A DNA stretch of 64,000 nt from Capnocytophaga felis (GTDB lineage: Bacteria > Bacteroidota > Bacteroidia > Flavobacteriales > Flavobacteriaceae). The position numbers were made by a program, and so were the translations under genes. Below the pieces are notes generated by a model that was given only the letters and a program-made list of their open reading frames with translations, did not search any database and had not been told where the DNA came from. Positions 8,872 through 17,259 of this stretch are shown piece after piece (positions within the stretch are counted from its first letter, which is position 1; every line of letters begins with the position of its first letter). The DNA is taken from NCBI RefSeq assembly GCF_009684755.1, contig NZ_BLBC01000005.1:496001-560000 (forward strand), in the 5' to 3' direction.

Positions 8872-11043
8872 CTAATAAAGCGACCATCTCAGCCCAACAA
8901 AATACGTCCTCCCTGGCGAAATACTCGAATAAAAACTTGTCGTTTTGGTGGTATAATCAAATAAGTTGTTTATTCCTGCATTGAGCGTCAAATAGTACGG
9001 TAATCGTATGGAGGTTTGCAGTCGCCATATTGTGTAACCTTCGTAAGGAATATAAAATTCTTGGTCATCATTGTCAAGCCCGAATAATTCGGAAGAGCTA
9101 ACGTGTTTTCCGCTCAGGATAACATTGGGAATGTATTTCACGTCCGGTTTTGGTATATATTCTGCTTTGAAAGTAAATGTGTGTGGTCGGTTAGTGGATT
9201 TTCTTTTCTCGGCATTGTAGTAAGAATATGAACCTTTGATTCGGAAAGATTTACTCAATCGATATGTTGCCGAAAGCTCTGACCCTATAATGCGGGTTTT
9301 ACCGTCAAAGTTGGTATATTGAATTGTGTCTCGGGAATTGTTCCAATCATTATCAATTTTATCTTTCATCACGGAAACTTGCGTCATTGCGGTTACGTTC
9401 CATTTTTTCGTGTTGTAATCCACTGAAAAATTGATATTGTTGTTACTTTCGGGTTTTAGTTTTTTATTTCCCATTATCTGAAAACCTCCTCCCCACGGAT
9501 GAAACCAATTGGTATACAACTCCTTAAGTGTAGGCGAACGAAATCCGGTAGAGTAGCCCAGCCTAAAAGTTAAATCGTTTACTTTGTACATTCCCGAAAG
9601 ACGATACGTGAAATGCTCCTTAAAGAAAGAATGATAGTCCATACGAATCCCTGTAACTAACGTAAAACTCGGGCTCAAAACCCAATCTTGCTGTGCAAAC
9701 AAAGTGTAATTCTTGGCACTTTCGGTAGTTTCTGTTCCTTTGCTGTTAAATCGGAAACTGAGCAATTTATCCATAAAAACCTCACTACCAGCAACAAATG
9801 TATGCTTTTTATTTATGATTTGATTGTATTGAGCCGCAACTCGCCAAATGATATTTTCGTAATTTTTCTCTCTTTCATTGAGTAGTCTGTAGTAATTAGA
9901 TTTATTATATTGGTCAAAAGCCCCTGACAAACTGAGCGTTTTGTTTTCGCCAAAAGAAAAATCCGTTTTTGCCCCCATTGTGTAATTGTGATAATGGTCT
10001 CGCACTTTTTCGGCTGCTTGCGTTCCGCTATTTCTTTCACTAAAGTAGTAACTTGGCGTAAGTTCAAGACTCATTTTCTGCGGAATAATATTGAATTTCA
10101 GCTTCGGAGAGGCACCGTAATTGGTAAATCCGGCTACGTTCATTTGAGATAATTCTGTTTCCTTGACAGTTCCGTCAGCATAAATTCTTTGCAAAGGGCT
10201 TGTATCTGTCAGCATATAAGGCTCTCGCTGTTTGTAAAAAGAAGCCACGCCCAAACTTCCCCAATTTTGCCTTGTCCCTAACGAAAGATTAATTTTATGG
10301 TCTTGATTTGTATCATAAAGATAACTTGCCGTGATATCAATTGGGTTTTGTGCGTCTTTGGTAATGATATTTATAACTCCTCCCAAGGCATTTGAGCCGT
10401 ACAAAGACGATGAAGCTCCTTTAATAATTTCAATTCGTTCAATATTATCAAGGTCAATACGGTCATAATCAACATTATCGAATGTTTCGCCAGCCATTCG
10501 CTCTCCGTTCATCAGGAAAAGAACGTACTTCCCGCCAAATCCCATCATATTAATGTTAGGCATTCCGCCGTGATAAGTAAAATTAATTCCTGAAAATTCG
10601 GTTTCCAAAAAGTTCTGAAAATCAGTTGCCTGCGATTTTCTGATTTCCTCAGAAGTAATTACCTGAACCGTAATAGGAACATTTTTAAGGTTTTTAGGCG
10701 TACGAGTAGCGGTAACGATAACCTCTTCAATTTCAATATCTTTATCTCTGCAAATGGCAAGGGTTAGCGTGTTTGTTTTTTCTGTCAGACGAATTGCAGT
10801 AAAAGTTCCCTTAAAGCCATCTTTAGTTAAGTAAAGAATGTACTTGCCTTTGGGCATATTATGAAAAATAAAGTTTCCGTCTTTATCAGAAAAGACTTGT
10901 TTTTCAATGCCTTGTATTTCTACGGAAGCATTTGAAATACTTTTATTTGTTTGGCAGTCAATTATTTTTCCTGAAATAGAATATTGCCCAAACAAATTGG
11001 CAATAAATAAAGAAAATAGAAATGATAAATAAACTCGTTTCAT
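8872..11043 (-). CDS. hmuR: TonB-dependent haem receptor HmuR
   Basis: 723 residues: signal peptide (MKRVYLSFLFSLFIANLFGQ), a carboxypeptidase-regulatory-like beta domain (about 22-105), a TonB-box-like start (IEEVIVTATRTPKNLK), a plug (GASSSLYGSNALGGVINIIT near 208-228) and a 22-strand-type barrel ending in the aromatic-rich YFVGLRWSLY. A GFRSPTLKELYTNW segment resembles the FRAP-type motif region of haem receptors. It imports haem across the outer membrane, fed by HmuY. Lies 34 bases upstream of hmuS and 73 bases after hmuY1. Confidence 0.88.
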   Translation of the reverse strand: MKRVYLSFLFSLFIANLFGQYSISGKIIDCQTNKSISNASVEIQGIEKQVFSDKDGNFIFHNMPKGKYILYLTKDGFKGTFTAIRLTEKTNTLTLAICRDKDIEIEEVIVTATRTPKNLKNVPITVQVITSEEIRKSQATDFQNFLETEFSGINFTYHGGMPNINMMGFGGKYVLFLMNGERMAGETFDNVDYDRIDLDNIERIEIIKGASSSLYGSNALGGVINIITKDAQNPIDITASYLYDTNQDHKINLSLGTRQNWGSLGVASFYKQREPYMLTDTSPLQRIYADGTVKETELSQMNVAGFTNYGASPKLKFNIIPQKMSLELTPSYYFSERNSGTQAAEKVRDHYHNYTMGAKTDFSFGENKTLSLSGAFDQYNKSNYYRLLNEREKNYENIIWRVAAQYNQIINKKHTFVAGSEVFMDKLLSFRFNSKGTETTESAKNYTLFAQQDWVLSPSFTLVTGIRMDYHSFFKEHFTYRLSGMYKVNDLTFRLGYSTGFRSPTLKELYTNWFHPWGGGFQIMGNKKLKPESNNNINFSVDYNTKKWNVTAMTQVSVMKDKIDNDWNNSRDTIQYTNFDGKTRIIGSELSATYRLSKSFRIKGSYSYYNAEKRKSTNRPHTFTFKAEYIPKPDVKYIPNVILSGKHVSSSELFGLDNDDQEFYIPYEGYTIWRLQTSIRLPYYLTLNAGINNLFDYTTKTTSFYSSISPGRTYFVGLRWSLY

Positions 11044-11116
11044 TGTATTAGCTATAAATTGTAAGGGCGGAAAAATGCTCCCACCCTTACGCAGACTCTT
11101 ATCTCATAATTTTGAG

Positions 11117-11746
11117 TTAGAATTTCCCGTCTTGGCTTGTTATGTACTTGAATGTCAAATATCCCGGTTTCGATTTCTCGTTGTAAAAATCAGTAACTTG
11201 GATTTTTACGAATTTTCCCTTGGCTGTTTTCAGCACGTACACCCATTTGGTAGGAGCGTACACACTTGGCCAAGTATTCATATTTTTAGGAGAAAGGCTT
11301 ATATGCCCCGTTTTTGATTCAAACCCGCCTGACATTAAGGAAGAAAACGTGCCTTTTTTGGTGGTCGGCGGATAGCCATACATCATATCTCCTTCCGTAT
11401 CTTTTACGTATCCTTCTGAAGGAGCTTCTTTTACAGCATCAAATTCTTTGCTTTCAGCCCTTACTACTTCTGCTTTTCCACCTCCGGACTCGCCTCCGTT
11501 GGTTTTTACGTAAAATTCAGAAAAAGCAATATCCCAATCGGTGCTTTCTTTCGGATTTGTAACCTCAATCTTTTCTCCTTTCTCAAAAGAGAAATACACC
11601 CAATCTTTAGATGTGGTAACATCCAAATTTTTCACCTCCTTGGCTTCTGCAGTTGGTTTTTCGTCATCTTTTTTGATTTCATCTTTTTTACAAGACATTA
11701 ATACTCCGGCTGCTACCAAAATAGCTGTAATAAAAATTCTTTTCAT
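11117..11746 (-). CDS. hmuY: HmuY-family haem-binding lipoprotein (copy 1)
   Basis: 209 residues with a lipoprotein signal (LVAAGVLMSCKKDE, Cys19). The HmuY core is clear: WVYFSFEKGEKIEV, STDWDIAFSEFYVKTNGGES, and C-terminal KWVYVLKTAKGKFVKIQV. Porphyromonas gingivalis HmuY ligates haem with two histidines. Here only one His is visible (KTGHISL), while several Met residues lie in the variable region (GDMMYGYPP, SLMSGG, KNMNTW), so Met ligation, as in some other HmuY-like proteins, is possible. It sits between a second copy and hmuR. Confidence 0.85.
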   Translation of the reverse strand: MKRIFITAILVAAGVLMSCKKDEIKKDDEKPTAEAKEVKNLDVTTSKDWVYFSFEKGEKIEVTNPKESTDWDIAFSEFYVKTNGGESGGGKAEVVRAESKEFDAVKEAPSEGYVKDTEGDMMYGYPPTTKKGTFSSLMSGGFESKTGHISLSPKNMNTWPSVYAPTKWVYVLKTAKGKFVKIQVTDFYNEKSKPGYLTFKYITSQDGKF

Positions 11747-11764
11747 TGCATTATCATTTTATGA

Positions 11765-12403
11765 TTAAAATTTCCCATTAGTACTGTATTTATATTTAAA
11801 TGTCAAGAATCCGGACTTATCAGTTTTACTATGGTTATATCCTGTAAGCTGAATTTTAGCAAACTTCCCATCAGCAGTTTTAACTACATATACCCATTTT
11901 GTAATTTCTTGTTTTGGAGTTGTTTCCGGCGGAGTGGGCGGAGCATAATTCCACCAACCTTTTGATTCTTTAACCATTACAGTTCCTGTGATAGCAGTAT
12001 TTACTGAAATAGAAACGGATTCTTGCCCCGGTCGTGGAGAGCTTGTTACCTCTGTATCTGCCACATAACCGTCTGCCGGCGATTCTTTCACCGAATCAAA
12101 TTCCTTATTGTTTGTATTTATGACTCCTGCTTGCCCTTTACCTGAAGTTCCTCCGTTGGTTTTGACATTATAACGACTGAAAGCGATGTCCCACGAAAGG
12201 TCTGTTGCAGGTTCAGTAACAGAAACTTCTTTTCCTTGTGAAAAAGAAAAATACACCCAAGCACCTGTTTTACTTGCATCTAAGTCGCTAATTTCCTTGT
12301 AACCTTTATCTATAACTGGTGGTTCCGGGCTATTATCTTCTTTTTTACAAGCCCCTAATACTAACGCTCCTACCAAAAGAGCGGATAAAATACCTCTATT
12401 CAT
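11765..12403 (-). CDS. HmuY-family lipoprotein (copy 2, first gene of operon)
   Basis: 212 residues with lipobox ALVLGAC (Cys19). It shares the HmuY framework with copy 1 (WVYFSFSQGKEVSV, LSWDIAFSRYNVKTNGGTSG, KWVYVVKTADGKFAKIQL) but differs in the ligand-bearing middle, which is Pro/Trp-rich (KGWWNYAPPTPPET). It has a single His (GYNHSKT), close to the C-terminus, and almost no internal Met. It may bind another tetrapyrrole, bind haem differently, or pass it on. Tandem duplication 18 bases from copy 1; the operon promoter lies just upstream. Confidence 0.82.
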   Translation of the reverse strand: MNRGILSALLVGALVLGACKKEDNSPEPPVIDKGYKEISDLDASKTGAWVYFSFSQGKEVSVTEPATDLSWDIAFSRYNVKTNGGTSGKGQAGVINTNNKEFDSVKESPADGYVADTEVTSSPRPGQESVSISVNTAITGTVMVKESKGWWNYAPPTPPETTPKQEITKWVYVVKTADGKFAKIQLTGYNHSKTDKSGFLTFKYKYSTNGKF

Positions 12404-12430
12404 ACAATATAAAATTTAAAATAACAGATG

Positions 12431-12461
12431 CAAAAGTATTATTTTTATTTAGAATAAACAA
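12431..12461 (-). promoter_or_regulatory. Promoter of the hmu operon
   Basis: On the minus strand TTG (12459-12461), 20-base spacer, TACTTTTG (12431-12438); the first hmuY ATG is 28 bases downstream. I recognise no Fur-type palindrome here, so the regulator is open. Confidence 0.7.
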
Positions 12462-12575
12462 AAATAATAAACATTTTTTTCTGAACAGAACTTAACCCCC
12501 TATTAACATTCTTGTCCTTCTAACTTTTTTATATATTTTTTTCGAATCATTTTTTATTTTTAGAATAATATTTTA

Positions 12576-12583
12576 TACCTTTG
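12576..12583 (+). promoter_or_regulatory. -7 box upstream of gene at 12623
   Basis: TACCTTTG matches TAnnTTTG, 39 bases before the ATG. The upstream sequence is AT-only with no clear TTG at the standard distance. It faces away from the hmu promoter across a shared intergenic region of about 220 bases. Confidence 0.55.
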
Positions 12584-12622
12584 AAGCCCATTTGTGTCAC
12601 ATTAAATTAATGTTTTGAAATT

Positions 12623-13456
12623 ATGAAAAAGCAACTTGAAAAAGAATTACAGGAATTAGCACAAAATATCATCTCGACAAAGGACAATTTAGATTTACCC
12701 GAATTAAAAAAAGAACTTGAGAAGTTACTTGAAAAGGTGTCTATTTTAAATTTTGTAGAGAAATATTACAATTCTGTTGGTTCATCAGAAGATCGTTTAC
12801 AATACACAATGAAAAAGGTTGCAGATTTCATCGAAGAGGAACAAGATGAAAATGACATCTTTAACCTTCCTGTAGAAACCACTAAGGTTCAGAAAATTGT
12901 TCTGTCTCAAACGGAAAAAACTCCTTCTAAAAATGAAGAAAGTCAGGTAGCAAAAACAAACCATACCTCTGCCGAATCACATAAAACATCTGCTTACAAG
13001 GCATATCAGGATATTGTTCAAAAAGCACATACTCACCAAGAGATAGAGAAACAACACACTCATAACGAGCATCTTGCTGAAGAACAAAGTAAAACAACAG
13101 AAACAAAGCAAGTAACGCAAAAGCAGTCTTTAGAAGATTTCATTTCTCAAACGCAACATCCTGTGTTTGAGAAAAAAGAGGAAAACGAACCTGCAAAAAC
13201 TCCATCTTTAAATGACCGCCTCGGAAAAACTGCTCAAATTGGATTAAACGATAGGCTTGCATTTATCCGTCAATTATTCTTCGGAAGCGAAAGCGAATAT
13301 AACACTGTGGTTCAACACATTAATGACCTTCAAAGTGTAGAAGAAATCGCCCTCTACATAGAGCAAGAAATAAAACCTATCTACAACCATTGGAGAGGAA
13401 AAGAAGATTATGAAGAACGATTTTTAGGTTTAATGCTTAAGCGATTTGAAATTTAA
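12623..13456 (+). CDS. Conserved hypothetical, acidic, helical, upstream of rsmI
   Basis: 277 residues. The N-terminus is a charged helix or coiled coil (MKKQLEKELQELAQNIIS). The middle (about 90-195) is Gln/His/Thr-rich and probably disordered. The C-terminus is a compact domain (LNDRLAFIRQLFFGSESEYN through HWRGKEDYEERFLGLMLKRF). The duplicated LNDRLGKTAQIGLNDRLAFI is a recognisable feature of a flavobacterial family of unknown function. No signal peptide. Its stop overlaps the rsmI start by one base (TAATG), so the two are translationally coupled. Confidence 0.75.
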   Translation: MKKQLEKELQELAQNIISTKDNLDLPELKKELEKLLEKVSILNFVEKYYNSVGSSEDRLQYTMKKVADFIEEEQDENDIFNLPVETTKVQKIVLSQTEKTPSKNEESQVAKTNHTSAESHKTSAYKAYQDIVQKAHTHQEIEKQHTHNEHLAEEQSKTTETKQVTQKQSLEDFISQTQHPVFEKKEENEPAKTPSLNDRLGKTAQIGLNDRLAFIRQLFFGSESEYNTVVQHINDLQSVEEIALYIEQEIKPIYNHWRGKEDYEERFLGLMLKRFEI

Positions 13457-14157
13457 TGGGTAAACTTTACCTTATCCCCACTCCTATTGGAAATCTGGAA
13501 GACATCACTCTCAGAGCTTTACGAGTTCTAAAAGAAGTTGATTTTATCTTGGCAGAAGATACCCGAACAAGCAGTAAACTTCTGAAACATTACGAAATTT
13601 TCACCCCGATGCAAAGTTATCATATGCATAATGAGCATCAAGTAGTTGGGCATTGGGTACAACGAATCAAAAACGGAGAAAACGTGGGTTTAATCACAGA
13701 TGCAGGAACTCCCGCCATTTCCGACCCCGGTTTTTTGCTTGTTAGGGAATGTGTTGAACAAGGAGTTGAAGTAGAATGCCTTCCGGGAGCTACAGCTTTT
13801 GTACCGGCATTGGTTAATAGTGCTTTGCCCAATGACCGTTTTGTTTTTGAAGGCTTTCTGCCGGATAAAAAAGGGAGACAAACTCGCTTATCTTTACTTA
13901 CTGACGAGAAAAAAACGATGATTTTTTACGTTTCTCCCCACAAGCTAATCAAAACTATTTCGGACTTTATTCACATTTTCGGAAAGGAGAGAAGAGCTTC
14001 TATTTCTCGGGAAATCACTAAATTACACGAAGAAACACAACGAGGAACTCTTGAAGAATTATTACAGTATTATGAAAAAAAGGCTCCAAAAGGAGAAATT
14101 GTGATGATTGTTGAAGGAAAAACAACAAAGGAAAAAAGAGAAATTTCAAAAGAGTAA
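13456..14157 (+). CDS. rsmI: 16S rRNA (cytidine1402-2'-O)-methyltransferase RsmI
   Basis: 233 residues with the RsmI/tetrapyrrole methylase pattern: LYLIPTPIGNLEDITLRALR at the start, ILAEDTRTSSKLLKHY, LITDAGTPAISDPGFLLV and CLPGATAFVPALVNSALP. It 2'-O-methylates C1402 in the decoding centre of 16S rRNA with SAM. Shorter than the E. coli enzyme (286), lacking the extra C-terminal domain, as is usual in Bacteroidota. It follows the 12623 gene with a one-base overlap. Confidence 0.95.
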   Translation: MGKLYLIPTPIGNLEDITLRALRVLKEVDFILAEDTRTSSKLLKHYEIFTPMQSYHMHNEHQVVGHWVQRIKNGENVGLITDAGTPAISDPGFLLVRECVEQGVEVECLPGATAFVPALVNSALPNDRFVFEGFLPDKKGRQTRLSLLTDEKKTMIFYVSPHKLIKTISDFIHIFGKERRASISREITKLHEETQRGTLEELLQYYEKKAPKGEIVMIVEGKTTKEKREISKE

Positions 14158-14188
14158 TCTCCTCAAAAAACATTCTCAAATTGATTTT

Positions 14189-14830
14189 ATGACAAAAATT
14201 CTTTGCATAGAAACCTCTGGTATAAACTGTTCCGTAGCAATTTCGGAAGAAAATTCTCTTCTGGCTGAAAAAGCTGAAAACAAAGGAAAATTCACACACG
14301 CGGAAAGCCTGCACGTTTTCATAAATGAAGTCCTTGATTTAGCAAACATTTCTATCAATGAACTTGACGCTATTGCCGTGAGTGGCGGACCTGGTTCTTA
14401 CACAGGTTTGCGAATTGGAGTTTCAACGGCTAAAGGCTTGTGTTTTGCTTTAAACAAACCGTTAATTGCCATTTCTACACTTCAAATCTTAGCATCACAA
14501 ATAACAGAGAATGAATTCATTATCCCGATGTTAGATGCTCGGCGTATGGAAGTGTACAGTGCAGTTTTCGATAAGAGTTTCAACGAAATTGAGAAAACCG
14601 AAGCTAAAATTTTAGACGAAAATAGTTACACGGAATGGCTTTCCAAAGGAAAAGTAGTTTTTTTAGGCGATGGAGTGGATAAATTCTCAGAGATTTGTCG
14701 TCATCCAAATGCTTTTTTTGTTAAAAATGCTTATCCTCAAGCAAAAGATATGATTCCACACGCTTTTGAGAAGTTTAAGAATAGAAATTTTGAAGATATT
14801 GCTTATTTCGAACCAAATTATCTGAAATAA
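14189..14830 (+). CDS. tsaB: tRNA threonylcarbamoyladenosine biosynthesis protein TsaB
   Basis: 213 residues. I start at ATG 14189 (MTKILCIETSGINCSVAISE); an upstream in-frame ATG at 14108 would overlap rsmI and add a Lys-rich stretch with no family match. TsaB motifs: N-terminal LCIETS of the ASKHA fold, the FTHAESLHVFINEVL region and AVSGGPGSYTGLRIGVSTAK. TsaB is the non-catalytic partner of TsaD in making t6A37 on tRNAs. The gene converges on rlmN with 12 bases between stops. Confidence 0.93.
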   Translation: MTKILCIETSGINCSVAISEENSLLAEKAENKGKFTHAESLHVFINEVLDLANISINELDAIAVSGGPGSYTGLRIGVSTAKGLCFALNKPLIAISTLQILASQITENEFIIPMLDARRMEVYSAVFDKSFNEIEKTEAKILDENSYTEWLSKGKVVFLGDGVDKFSEICRHPNAFFVKNAYPQAKDMIPHAFEKFKNRNFEDIAYFEPNYLK

Positions 14831-14842
14831 TTACAATATTTT

Positions 14843-15889
14843 CTAATTTTTCGCCTCTTTATTTGCCAATTGCCCACACGCAGCATCAATATCTTTTCCT
14901 CTTGACCTTCTGACCGTTACGGTAATTCCTGCTTCTTCAAGCATTTTTTGATACATATCAATTGCTGCACTATCTGCCTGAGCAAAACCTCCACCATCAA
15001 TTGGGTTGTATTCTATAAGATTTACTTTTGAGGGAGCAAAACGACAAAATTTTATCAATGCTTCTACATCCTTTTTCTTATCATTGATATTTTTCCAAAC
15101 TACGTATTCATAAGTAATTTTATTTTTTGTCTTTTTATACCAATATTCCAACGCTTCACGAAGTTCAGATAATGGAAATTTTTCATTAAAAGGCATAATA
15201 GAAGTTCGCACTTCATCTATGGCTGAATGCAATGACACGGCAAGTTTAAATTTAACTTCATCATCTGCCATCTTCTTTATAAGCTTCGGGATACCTGAGG
15301 TTGAAACTGTTATACGTTTTGGGGACATTCCCAAACCTTCTTCTGAAGTAATTTTTTCAATGGCAGCCAGCACATTGTTGTAATTCATCAAAGGCTCTCC
15401 CATCCCCATAAAAACGATATTTGAAAGCGGTCTGTTAAAAAACATACGACTCTGATTATCAACAACCTTTACTTGATCAAAAATTTCATCAGGGAGCAAA
15501 TTTCGCATACGTTTCAAACGAGCCGTAGCACAAAAAGTACAGTTCAAACTGCACCCAACTTGGCTTGAAACACAGGCAGTTGTTCTTGTCTCGGTTGGAA
15601 TCAAAACAGATTCTACCAATAAACCATCGTGCAACCGAACTGCGTTTTTGATTGTTCCGTCCGAACTGCGTTGCATTACATCAACCTCAATATGATTGAT
15701 AACGAAATTATTATCAAGTATTTCCCTCGTTCTTTTAGGCAAATTAGTCATCTCTTCAAAAGAATGTAATCCTTTGCCCCAAAGCCAATCATATACCTGA
15801 TTCCCACGAAATGCTTTATCTCCGTTCGTCTCAAAAAACTGACGTAATTCTTCTTTGCTTAACGCTCGTATGTCTTTCTTTTCTTGCAT
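14843..15889 (-). CDS. rlmN: 23S rRNA (A2503-C2)/tRNA (A37-C2) methyltransferase RlmN
   Basis: 348 residues, the normal length. The radical-SAM cluster motif CSLNCTFCA follows VSSQVGC; FMGMGEPLMNYNN is the conserved GEP region; the C-terminus has RRSRGKDIDAACGQLA, containing the catalytic Cys. It methylates C2 of A2503 in 23S rRNA and A37 in some tRNAs. A TACCTTTG box lies just 5 bases before the ATG, so the mRNA may be leaderless. Confidence 0.96.
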   Translation of the reverse strand: MQEKKDIRALSKEELRQFFETNGDKAFRGNQVYDWLWGKGLHSFEEMTNLPKRTREILDNNFVINHIEVDVMQRSSDGTIKNAVRLHDGLLVESVLIPTETRTTACVSSQVGCSLNCTFCATARLKRMRNLLPDEIFDQVKVVDNQSRMFFNRPLSNIVFMGMGEPLMNYNNVLAAIEKITSEEGLGMSPKRITVSTSGIPKLIKKMADDEVKFKLAVSLHSAIDEVRTSIMPFNEKFPLSELREALEYWYKKTKNKITYEYVVWKNINDKKKDVEALIKFCRFAPSKVNLIEYNPIDGGGFAQADSAAIDMYQKMLEEAGITVTVRRSRGKDIDAACGQLANKEAKN

Positions 15890-15894
15890 AGGGG

Positions 15895-15902
15895 CAAAGG
15901 TA
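15895..15902 (-). promoter_or_regulatory. Possible -7 box abutting rlmN start
   Basis: TACCTTTG on the minus strand fits TAnnTTTG, with only CCCCT between it and the ATG. Initiation about 6 bases downstream of the box would fall on the start codon. Confidence 0.45.
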
Positions 15903-16036
15903 GAAAATAATTAATAATAGCCCCATTTTTTACTTTAAAAAAGAAAATTCTCATCTTTTTATATAGCTTTTGTAAATAAATCCTTAACATAATCGGGTTT
16001 TAAATCAAATTAAATCCCAAAGTATTGTTAATTTTT

Positions 16037-16065
16037 TTGAAATGTAGTATTAATTTGTACCTTTG
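16037..16065 (+). promoter_or_regulatory. Promoter of the OmpA-family gene
   Basis: TTG (16037-16039), 18-base spacer, TACCTTTG (16058-16065); the ATG at 16097 is 31 bases downstream. Strong consensus match. Confidence 0.75.
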
Positions 16066-16096
16066 CTACTGTTTTAAACCAATAATTATTTTTCAT

Positions 16097-17197
16097 ATGA
16101 AAAAAACAACCCTAAGCTTAGTAGCTATTTTATCGGTTGGGGGATATGTATCTGCCCAAGATTTACCGGCAAATCCTGCTCCAGGGAAATGTTACGTGAA
16201 ATGTATCACTAAGGACGAATTCCGTGAAGAGACAGAAACTATCCAAATTTCTCCTGCGTACAGCAAATTAGAGGTAGTTCCTGCTAAGTACAAAACCATC
16301 GAAGAGCGTGTTCTTGTAAAAGAAGCAAGCAAAAAGTTGGTTTACGTACCTGCTGTTTTTGAAACAGTTGATGTTCCTTATGAGAAAAAAGAACAAGGTA
16401 CCGTTCTGAAAGTCGTTCCTGCTGCTTTTGGAAATGATGTAAAAACGATTGAAGTATTCCCTAAAACATCCGGATGGGAATATAAACATCTTGACAACTG
16501 CCCTTCAATTAATAAAGATGCTTGTGTTACTGCGTGTTTTGTTGAAAGACCGGCTCGTTTTGAGAGTGTTAACATCGTTACTTTAACAAAAGATGCTCAC
16601 ACGACTGAAACTGAAATCCCTGCTGTATCGGCAAATTTCAAACGTCAGGTAATCAAAACTCCTGCCCGTGTTGATGAAATTGAAATCCCTGCTGAGTACG
16701 CCACCATCAAGCGTGAAGTGATTGACACTCCGGCAACAACCCGCAAAGTGGAAGTACCTGCCGAGTACAAAACTGTTACAAAGCAAGTACTTGCCAAAAA
16801 AGGAGGAGTTACCGTTTGGGAAGAGGTTGATTGTAAATTATTAGAACCTACTTTATTGCCTATTCTTTATGAGTACAACAGTGCTAAATTAACAAAAGCT
16901 TCTGAAAAAGTTATCGACGAAATGTTATTACCTTTACTAAGAGGTAAAAACACAAGCGTGGAAATTATGTCGCACACTGATTCAAGAGGAAACGACCAAT
17001 ACAATATGTCTCTTTCTCAACAAAGAGCCAATGCGGTAGTTAATTACTTGGCAAACAAAGGAATTCAACGTTCAAGAATGATTGCCAAAGGATACGGGGA
17101 AAGTCGCCTTATCAACAGATGTGCTAATGGCGTTCAATGTTCAGAAGAAGAACACCACAAAAACCGTAGAACAGAATTCAGAATTCTTGGAGAATAA
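16097..17197 (+). CDS. OmpA-family outer-membrane protein with 23-residue repeats
   Basis: 366 residues. I start at ATG 16097 because it gives a proper signal peptide (MKKTTLSLVAILSVGGYVSA) and follows the promoter; an in-frame ATG at 16025 lies upstream of the -7 box. The middle has repeats of 23 residues, each starting [IV]PA and carrying a xYxTIxRxV-like strand (copies near residues 60, 83, 178, 201 and 224). The C-terminus (about 255-366) is an OmpA peptidoglycan-binding domain with SHTDSRGNDQYNMSLSQQRA and HKNRRTEFRI. It probably tethers the outer membrane to the cell wall. Confidence 0.88.
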   Translation: MKKTTLSLVAILSVGGYVSAQDLPANPAPGKCYVKCITKDEFREETETIQISPAYSKLEVVPAKYKTIEERVLVKEASKKLVYVPAVFETVDVPYEKKEQGTVLKVVPAAFGNDVKTIEVFPKTSGWEYKHLDNCPSINKDACVTACFVERPARFESVNIVTLTKDAHTTETEIPAVSANFKRQVIKTPARVDEIEIPAEYATIKREVIDTPATTRKVEVPAEYKTVTKQVLAKKGGVTVWEEVDCKLLEPTLLPILYEYNSAKLTKASEKVIDEMLLPLLRGKNTSVEIMSHTDSRGNDQYNMSLSQQRANAVVNYLANKGIQRSRMIAKGYGESRLINRCANGVQCSEEEHHKNRRTEFRILGE

Positions 17198-17215
17198 TCA
17201 ATCAGATTTAAAGAT

Positions 17216-17247
17216 AAAAAAAGAGCCTAATATAGGCTCTTTTTTTA
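17216..17247. terminator. Bidirectional terminator
   Basis: AGAGCCTA / TAGGCTCT stem with a 3-base loop, flanked by A-run and T-run. It lies between the convergent OmpA-family and polyprenyl synthase genes. Confidence 0.9.
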
Positions 17248-17259
17248 TATGTATGAGAA

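Noticed and set aside
12423-12600. Fur box before the hmu operon
   Set aside because: No good 19-bp palindrome of the Fur type was seen; only the sigma-factor elements are clear.
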